This document shows positions 57,701 to 64,000 of a DNA stretch of 64,000 nucleotides, piece after piece. Location of the stretch: positions 124,001-188,000 of the forward strand of contig WOFQ01000017.1 in the NCBI GenBank assembly GCA_012184525.1. The letters run 5' to 3'. The DNA comes from Xenoacremonium recifei (taxonomy: Eukaryota > Ascomycota > Sordariomycetes > Hypocreales > Nectriaceae). Every line of letters starts with the position of its first letter. Position 1 is the stretch's first letter. Under the pieces are notes generated by a model. It was not told the DNA's origin, searched no databases, and saw only the letters and a list, made by a program, of their open reading frames with translations. The position numbers and the translations under genes were made by a program.

Positions 57701-57929
57701 TGGACAAATCGTGGATCGTGCGAAACATGTCATATTGCTCGCGCTCATCTGCATCTTCCTCTTCCTCGCCCTCTGCGTCTTCGTTGCCCTCCGCGTCCAT
57801 ATCGATGTCGCCTTCTGCGTCTGCAGAATCGTTCTGGGCGTCGGAATCCTTCATTTCGACGTCTTCGTCACCACCCTTGGCTTCAATGGATTCGCGCACT
57901 TCGGGCGCCATTTCTCTTCGAGTAGACAT
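54766..57929 (-). CDS. RSC1: RSC chromatin-remodelling subunit Rsc1/Rsc2 (two bromodomains, BAH)
   Basis: Subunit of the RSC remodeller (polybromo-related) that reads acetylated nucleosomes. Exons 57929-57676, 57606-57504, 57439-56584, 56515-55956 and 55740-54766 give 915 residues. Order: acidic N terminus; bromodomain 1 (RIPNRRALPDYFEVIAEPVA to AQVYNRP); a long Asp/Glu run near residues 185-225; an RRRSRRRVR patch and an AT-hook-like KRRGRPP; bromodomain 2 (LPDKAALPDYYQAISRPIAL to AKIYNEDDSPVY); BAH domain (VGDWVHIRNPNDLAKPIVAQ, WYYRPEQTVH). A Pro/Gln/Met-rich tail ends in a coiled charged segment. The intron at 55741-55955 is 215 bases, much longer than its neighbours, and could hide a small exon. 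Confidence 0.93.
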
Positions 57930-58654
57930 GACATAAGTCAAAGTCTAAGAGTATTAGGAGATGTCTCGTGAGATGTGGTCTCGATTCTTTCGGATGCGAC
58001 CCGAAATTTGGGCTGAGCACAATGGCAGGAAAATAGTCCAAAGGTAGACGAGGTGCCTCAGTCGCGACACGCCCCGGGTTTCGCGACCTTACCTAAGAAA
58101 TGCGCTAAAAGGCAGCTGCTGAGCCGATACCCAAATAGGCTAAGCCTAAAGGATTCCGCGTTGGGGAAAGTGCAAAACGAGATAAGGCGATAAAGGGAAT
58201 CCCAGCTGTAGGGTAAGGTAAGTTGGGTAAGGTAACTGAAATCCAGCTCAGATGTTGCCGATGTTCACTTCCTTTAAAGACAATCCTGGTTTTATCTCGG
58301 TACAATAGATACGTACTCTCGTGTCCAGAGGCTCCTAGAAACCGGGGCCCTATCGATTTTGCCCTGCAGTCTCGAGCTTGCTGAAGGTTATAGCTAACAT
58401 TTGCTTCACCTCATCAGGCTACACTTCGACACGTGTGCTGAATCGCACTCTAACAACCCGACTTCTTGTTATCGACAGAGAGGACCGTGGGACACGACTC
58501 GATTACAATTGCACTTGGCTTTCCCCATCCGCGGAGCTAATTCTGTGTGAACGACAGGCCTTGGGCCCTCTGTTTTGAAACCCTCAGCTGCTAAACATCT
58601 CAAACTTGCGTCAAGAAACATCTCGGGCGACATCGCTTAGATTGCCACCTAAGA
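57930..58654. other. bidirectional promoter region RSC1 / OTU1
   Basis: 725 bases with AT-rich parts and no supported gene. Confidence 0.5.
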
Positions 58655-59850
58655 ATGCGAGCGCGGTACAAAGCCCCTGACGGGACAGGGATCATTGAAA
58701 TCTCCGACGATGCTACAGTTCAAGTACTGCTCGATGAGCTTCGTGTTAAGACCGGCTATGCTCGCTTTGCTGTCAAGTTTGGACCGCCCATGGCCATGAA
58801 GACCCTCGAACCGGAGCAGAGTGGTCTCTTAGCGAGATCTCTTGGATTGCACGGAGAAACACTCACGATTGCCCCCGAGATGGCCAGACCCGTCTCAGTT
58901 GATCCTATTCCCCCGGAAGCACCCCTCCGTCAGCAGGCATCACAAACTGCTCGTAACCCCGAGGATGTCAACATTCCATGGCCTGGTCGAGAGGGCACGC
59001 TATGTAAGTATATATCAAACATCGGCTAGAAATCTATTGACTCATATTGAAGTGCTTCGTGTTATGCCTAGCGATAACAGCTGCCTCTTTACAGCTTTTG
59101 GCGGAGCCTTGCCAAACCAAATTCCAGCCCAACGGCTGAGAAAGATGATGGCAGATTACATTGTCCAGCATCCCGACACTTATTCAGAGGCAGTTCTGGG
59201 TAGTCCCCCAAGCCAATACTGCCGAAGCATCCAAGATCCCGACCGTTGGGGCGGTGGGATCGAGTTGAGCATTTTATCAGCAATATTTGACATTCAAATT
59301 TGTACCTTTGATGTGCAGGTTGGTCAGGGAGATATTGGATTGCATGTATACTATGGCTTACGTTTAGCAGGCTCAAAATCTGATCAATTTCGGGGAAGGA
59401 AAACGAGATCGATGTATTCTCGTATACTCTGGCATTCATTACGACCGAGTCGCGTTCAGCTACTCTGACTTCCCGCACGACTCACCAACATTGCCACCAG
59501 AAATGGACCGTACCGTCTGGCCAGTCGACGATGACGAAGTTCTCGAGAAAGCGCAGGAGCTCGTGGGCAAACTGAACGCGGCCCATTACTACACTGATAC
59601 TGAAGGCTTGATCCTCAGATGTGATGTTCCGGGATGTGACTGGATTGGGAGTGGGCAACTTGAGGGTAGAAAACATGCAGAACAGACCGGCCACGTTGAC
59701 CTGAGCGAGATTCAGGATGCGGAAGGGGACAGCGTACTTCGCCAGTGCAGCGTTCCAGGGTGTGATTTCATGGGGCAAGGTGATAGGGCTATGCGACAAC
59801 ATACTGTAGATACGGGCCATGAACGATTTTCTGTCATACCCGACTGGTGA
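58655..59850 (+). CDS. OTU1: OTU-family deubiquitinase Otu1 (YOD1)
   Basis: Cysteine protease that trims ubiquitin chains with Cdc48/p97 in ERAD. Exons 58655-59003, 59053-59318 and 59371-59850 give 364 residues. Residues 1-80 form the UBX-like ubiquitin fold (MRARYKAPDGTGIIEI) for Cdc48 binding. The OTU domain has Asp124 and Cys127 in MPSDNSCLFTAFGG and His228 in VYSGIHYDRVAF. Two C2H2-type units close the protein (RCDVPGCDWIG...HAEQTGH and QCSVPGCDFMG...HTVDTGH), where yeast and human proteins have one. Catalytic residues are intact. It converges with the UsgS-like gene. Confidence 0.93.
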
Positions 59851-60171
59851 TAGGCGTTTTACTCAACATTAACATGTTTATGGTGTCAAGATGCTCTGAA
59901 AATCTGAAGTGCATTTGGTTACGAGGATTTATTTCATATATATTTAGACACTCGCACGACTTGACTGGCCGTTGTCCTGGTGGAGTTGAGACTGGAAACC
60001 GACACCACGACATGCGCCGGAGTAGCGTGTGCTTCGAAGTAACCTTATGAACGGACCATGCTCCGCTATCTAGAGGTTATAGGGTGGCCGTCCCTCGGCC
60101 GAGACTGGATCGGCGCGTTCAAATACTGCAACTCTGAAGGGTAACCCGAGTTATCGACTAACCAGGGGGCA
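59851..60171. other. convergent spacer
   Basis: 3' flanks of OTU1 and the UsgS-like gene, AT-rich; nothing else seen. Confidence 0.5.
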
Positions 60172-61474
60172 TCAGGTGGTGAGGCTCGGGTTTGCGTGCC
60201 GATGTATGTTGTCAATATTTGCTAGAGACAAAGTCAAGAACTCGTGCTTGTTGGTCCACTTCTGTTGAGTTGCTGCATATGATTCCATTTCCTTCGGCGG
60301 CGGGGGAGGATCGGTAATCTTGGTGATTAGATAGGCGGTCGAAGCCTCAGCAATGCCGTAGACGAGGACTCCCAGTAGGGGCACTTTGACGAGAATATAG
60401 AAACCCAAACCAAAGCCGAAGAGAACGCCCTCACGACTTCTGAACCAGTTCCGTTTCTGCTCTCGTGTGAAATGCACGCGAGCAAAATATGGTTCGAGGA
60501 GCTCTCGCATCAGGCTCCTTGATGAGAAGTATGTTTGCAGAAAGACGACTAGATACCTCCGAGGTAAGAAAACTCCGGTACCGAAAATAATTGAGGCTGG
60601 TCCTAGGCCGACTGCTTGATTGAAGGTATAAAAACTCGCAGCGGGGAGGACAAACCGTCCAACAATTGGCAGGTAGGAGAGGCCGAAGACGGCAAGAGAA
60701 ATAGCCCCCTTGCGTGCGAAGCGATACACAAACATCGAAACAGCCTGAGCTGTGCTTTCTGTATGGGTGTGTCCATCGACGGCCCGATAAGCCTTGAGAT
60801 TGGGATAGTACATATCCCGTATATCAGAAGGATTATCGTGCTTGTGCTTTTGGACGTAGGTTGTGTCAACCCACTTCAGAGACTGCATAAAACTTGAGAC
60901 GAGTCAGCGAGCTTTAGAGAATGCTGAATATACGATTTTGCCCTTACAGGTTGTCTAAAGTCGGAACGACGTAACGCATCAGTGCCATCAGGAAGAAGGG
61001 GACTTGGAGAACATATTCGGCAACGAAGTCAAGTCCATTGACAATGGTGTCGTCCCAAGTCACAGTATCAAGAGGGAATATCAGAGATATAAACCAGAGA
61101 AGAACTTTTATGCCAATGATCTGGAGAGCGCTCTGTCAGATTGGGGACAAGGCACGAGTGACGATCTTGTATGAGACTTACGGGGACAGAGATGATGAGT
61201 CTGATCGCGATACCCCCTAATACTGCTATCGCCGCCTGGCGATAATGATCGGTGGTAAAGATGTCAGGGTTCTGAAGAGCACGATGGGCTGCGTAGCTCA
61301 TGTTTCGCGGTCAGTTTGACGTCCTATCCGAGCTGGGGCGATGGAGATTGGGGACTTGCCTCCCACCAAAGTGAGTTGTGCTCCACGAAGTACAGCATTC
61401 AAATCGAAGTTTGAGATGTCAAATGCCTTTTTGAGTTTGTCCTTGTCGACTTGTAGTTTCTCAGTCGACGACAT
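60172..61474 (-). CDS. UsgS-like multipass membrane protein
   Basis: Fungal membrane protein of the type annotated in other species as transmembrane protein UsgS; biochemical role unknown. Exons 61474-61360, 61288-61182, 61120-60948 and 60892-60172 give 371 residues. The conserved start has FDISNFDLNAVLRGAQLTLV then GAHRALQNPDIFT. Several hydrophobic segments follow (AAIAVLGGIAIRLIISVP, IIGIKVLLWFISLIF, FFLMALMRYVV, ISLAVFGLSYLPIVGRFVL, FGFGLGFYILVKVPLLGVLV). TDPPPPPKE precedes the cytosolic C terminus. Intron 1 has a GC donor (GCAAGT) with an AG acceptor; it alone restores LVGAHRALQ in frame. Confidence 0.78.
61289..61359 (-). other. GC-AG intron
   Basis: 71-base intron in the UsgS-like gene, donor G|GCAAGT and acceptor CTACGCAG. 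The nearby GT at TTTG|GTGGGA would put the next exon out of frame. The rest of the donor matches consensus strongly, as is usual for GC-AG introns. Confidence 0.75.
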
Positions 61475-62596
61475 CCTGGCACGGCGGGTGTGCTGATGTG
61501 CTGATGTGCTGCGGATGACTCGGTGATGCTTGAGCCAAATATGCTCGAGGCAATTTTTAAGCGGGTTCAAAGACACTACCAAGCGAGAACCTTAGAGGCG
61601 AAGATATAAGGGAGAGCCTTGCAAGGTAGCTGTGTCGCTGCGGCAGGCGATGAATTTGAAGCCAGAGTGGTGAAATTGAAGTAGAAAGCCAGACGACGTG
61701 TAAGGCGAAGCAGCCTTAGCTTACCTGGTTGCGGACCGCACGGCTCAAATGACGTAACTCGACACGAAACCCTAAGGTATCGAAGCAATGGAACGGAGGC
61801 TGAGGTGTCTGAAGCTTTTTCAATAATTAGAAAGTCCAATCATACGTTTGAATTGCGGAATTAAGTATCCTCTTGTTTGCTGTATGGGGCTGCAGGGAAT
61901 GATTATTGGAGTCTGTCGCCTCTCTCTCGGTACCTCTGCGTTGTTCTTGCATTTGCACCTGCATAACAGCTGTGATGCGGGTCGGACGAAACAACTGATC
62001 CGAGCTCTTTGATTCGTGGGTCGGGGCTCGAGTGAGGCATTGAATTGTAGTTTCCAAATGTGCGCCGAGACAACTTAGATTTGATTCTATAATTCTTCAT
62101 ATCGTTCACGATTTCATGATACATGTTGGTCGCATCAGCTGGCTATTGGTCAGGCACCTTATCCAGGTACCTACTGCTACGGAATCCCTGATTGGCTGAC
62201 TAAGACACAGCGCTTCGCGACCTTGCCTGGGGTACGTGCGCATCACTCCAAGATGAACAGACCATGGACGAGACACAAGGTCTCATTGTGCCCTCAACAT
62301 CTTGCGTGGCATTTTCCTCTTCGGTTTGCAGTCCATTCGCAAGGGCTTTCTCTGCAGGCTGCTCCCGCGATTTCCTCGAACTTCACGGCGATAGCTGCCG
62401 TCGACGCGTTGCTGCGGGAACCCGCCCTTGAGCTCGACTCGCTCGCACACAGCGATTCGACCGTCGCCTCCGTTATCATGCGACGATGATCCACGATATC
62501 GACTGAACCTGCCACGATGCCCGAATAACTTATCGAGACATCCGCGAAGCGATCACATCAATTACTTGCTCTATAATCACGGAGACACATCACGAC
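61475..62596. other. divergent intergenic region, UsgS-like gene / INP1
   Basis: 1.1 kb holding both promoters; no supported gene. Confidence 0.5.
61489..61511. repeat. tandem 8-base repeat
   Basis: TGTGCTGA occurs 2.9 times in tandem, starting 15 bases upstream of the UsgS-like ATG, within its likely leader. Length may vary between strains. Confidence 0.6.
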
Positions 62597-64000
62597 ATGG
62601 AGTACTCGGCCCCTCGCCGTCCGGATTTCCCGGCCCCGAGGCGAGTCGCAACGGCTCCAATGTCCCTGCGATCCCAGTTCGCCACCCCCTCCGACGGCAT
62701 TGTCGAAACGCTCTATAATCATCCAAACGCGAAGATCATATCATTCACTGCCTCGGGCAGGGCTTTTTCCAGAAGCATGGAGAGAAGCGCCGGGTTCACC
62801 ACCGATGAAGAGCCCGGCACATTGTCCTGGTCCTCGCAACTTGAAAGGACTATTGCTGTTGGTAAGCCAATTGTGTAGAGGCAGGGTGCTTGAATGTGAT
62901 CACTAAAGTTTCGTTTCAGGCCCATTTCGAATATACCGAGCCCCAGGGTCCGTCGCTTTTCTCAACTGCGGTTCTGCATTGCAGCCAATTCTACCCAAAA
63001 GCCAATGTTGGTGTATCGACGAAGTCAACAGCAAGTTCGTCCTCCAGATTCGCAGGCCGAATTACTGGAGAATCGAGCTCCCTGTTCTCGATCCCGAAGA
63101 TCAACAAAGAGCCCAAGACTTACGAGTAGTTTTGGATCAAATACTCCAGTTTGAGAAAACGGAGTGTCCATTCAAGAGATCCTTCACTGTCGTTCTCCCC
63201 GAGCCACCAAAAACCCCCGTCAAGAAACGGCCATGGACTCCTGTCCGTCACTCACTTCCAGCTACGCCATTTGAGGAACATGCGTCTCCATCTGCCCGTT
63301 CAACACCTGGCACTCTACGTCCCTCATCTGCGTTTTTCAGTGAAAGGCATGACAATAGCGTGGCACCTCAAACAAGCTCGGCCGATGCTGAAGCCTCAGT
63401 ATCGCAACCATATAGGAACAAGGATGGGTCCAATCCTACAGCCGGGAAGTCAAGTAGCTTCGCGTGGGATGCTAAGGCGACGGGGAGTCCTATCAGGAGG
63501 GCCACTACTTGGGTCAGTTCTGGCGAATGCAAGCAAGAGCAAGACATTACCGAAGCGTCTTGCCCTTCAGAGCTCCCCGGAAGGAACCTCTCGACATCAC
63601 CGTCTCTTGACAACCCTCCTCCAGCTTTGCAGAAGAAAACATCTGGACGACACCCTTTGGTTGAAGTTGAACAAAAGGGAGTAGATATCCCGGGCCCGGA
63701 GGCAGATATCCAGCCGATTCGCAAAGGCCCGATATCAGAACAACCACCTGCCTCAAACGAGGAGGTGCTGATGTATGAGCTGCACGAAGGATCGGGGAAC
63801 CAAGGCGAGCAGATGAAAGCTCGTTTGCGACGAAGGGGTAGATTCCCTTCCACTCGGTCGTTCACATCACCGCCACAGTTGCCGCCTCTCGCGGAAACTA
63901 CCCCAAAAGCGAGCAACGAGACAGTACACACCGCAATGATCGACCGGGATTCTGCTGTCCTAACTCCGCCTCCGATTAAGTCTGGATCAATGAACGACCA
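62597..64000 (+). CDS. INP1: inheritance of peroxisomes protein Inp1, partial at window end
   Basis: Peripheral peroxisome protein that tethers peroxisomes to the cell cortex through Pex3. Exon 1 is 62597-62861; exon 2 starts at 62920 and stays open to the last base, so the 3' end lies outside the window (about 448 codons seen). The PH-like core spans GIVETLYNHPNAKIISFTA through GPFRIYRAPGSVAFLNCG and CWCIDEVNSKFVLQIRRPNYWRIELP. It is followed by a helix (AQDLRVVLDQILQFEKTECP). Then comes a long Ser/Pro/Glu-rich disordered region, with RRRGRFPSTRSFTSPP near the end. The open frame of over 1 kb with a clean splice is strong evidence. Confidence 0.85.

Overview
This window reads as nuclear DNA of a filamentous ascomycete (Pezizomycotina). 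It carries 24 protein genes, almost all with short GT-AG introns of about 49 to 215 bases, separated by 0.2 to 4 kb of non-coding DNA. Most are single-copy housekeeping genes: a GT48 glucan synthase, a 375-residue complex I 40 kDa subunit, a fungal DASH subunit and a YTP1-like protein. Protein wording suggests Sordariomycetes and probably Hypocreales, but I cannot fix the genus from sequence alone. I see no transposon, CRISPR array, rRNA or convincing tRNA, and no secondary-metabolite cluster.

Layout. 0.1-6.1 kb: beta-1,3-glucan synthase FKS1 (-), then about 4.2 kb of non-coding DNA. 10.3-20 kb: a GCNA-like SprT protease (+), MOG1 (-), HNT1 (+), a CRAL-TRIO lipid-transfer protein (-), DAM1 (+) and BUD20 (-). 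22.3-33.2 kb: aconitase (+), rhomboid RBD2 (+), GPI transamidase subunit GAA1 (+), proteasome lid subunit RPN9 (-) and complex I NUO-40 (+). 33.6-39 kb: EFM5 methyltransferase (+), SAGA deubiquitinase UBP8 (-) and a LACTB2-like metallo-beta-lactamase (+). A second 4 kb gene-poor stretch follows. 43-52.1 kb: YTP1-like membrane protein (+), a short RSA3-like protein (-), a secreted CFEM protein (+), RAD54 (-), a 105-residue membrane protein and a mitochondrial carrier in tandem (+). 53-64 kb: GT25-like glycosyltransferase (+), RSC1/2 bromodomain-BAH protein (-), OTU1 (+), a UsgS-like multipass membrane protein (-) and INP1 (+), which runs off the window end.

The genes do not form one pathway. 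They are a mixed set for cell wall, mitochondria, chromatin and DNA repair, protein quality control and secretory membranes, ordered as independent transcription units, often divergent or convergent. Features worth a second look are: two same-frame ORFs separated by one TGA and 18 bases (50.8-52.1 kb); a natural tyrosine in echinocandin hot spot 1 of FKS1; a possible mitochondrial presequence and membrane anchor on the CRAL-TRIO protein; exons of 11 to 16 bases in four genes, one carrying the HIT histidines; a GC-AG intron; and two long perfect palindromes in the non-coding stretches. Exon boundaries were read by eye from splice consensus, reading frame and family conservation; no alignment was run.
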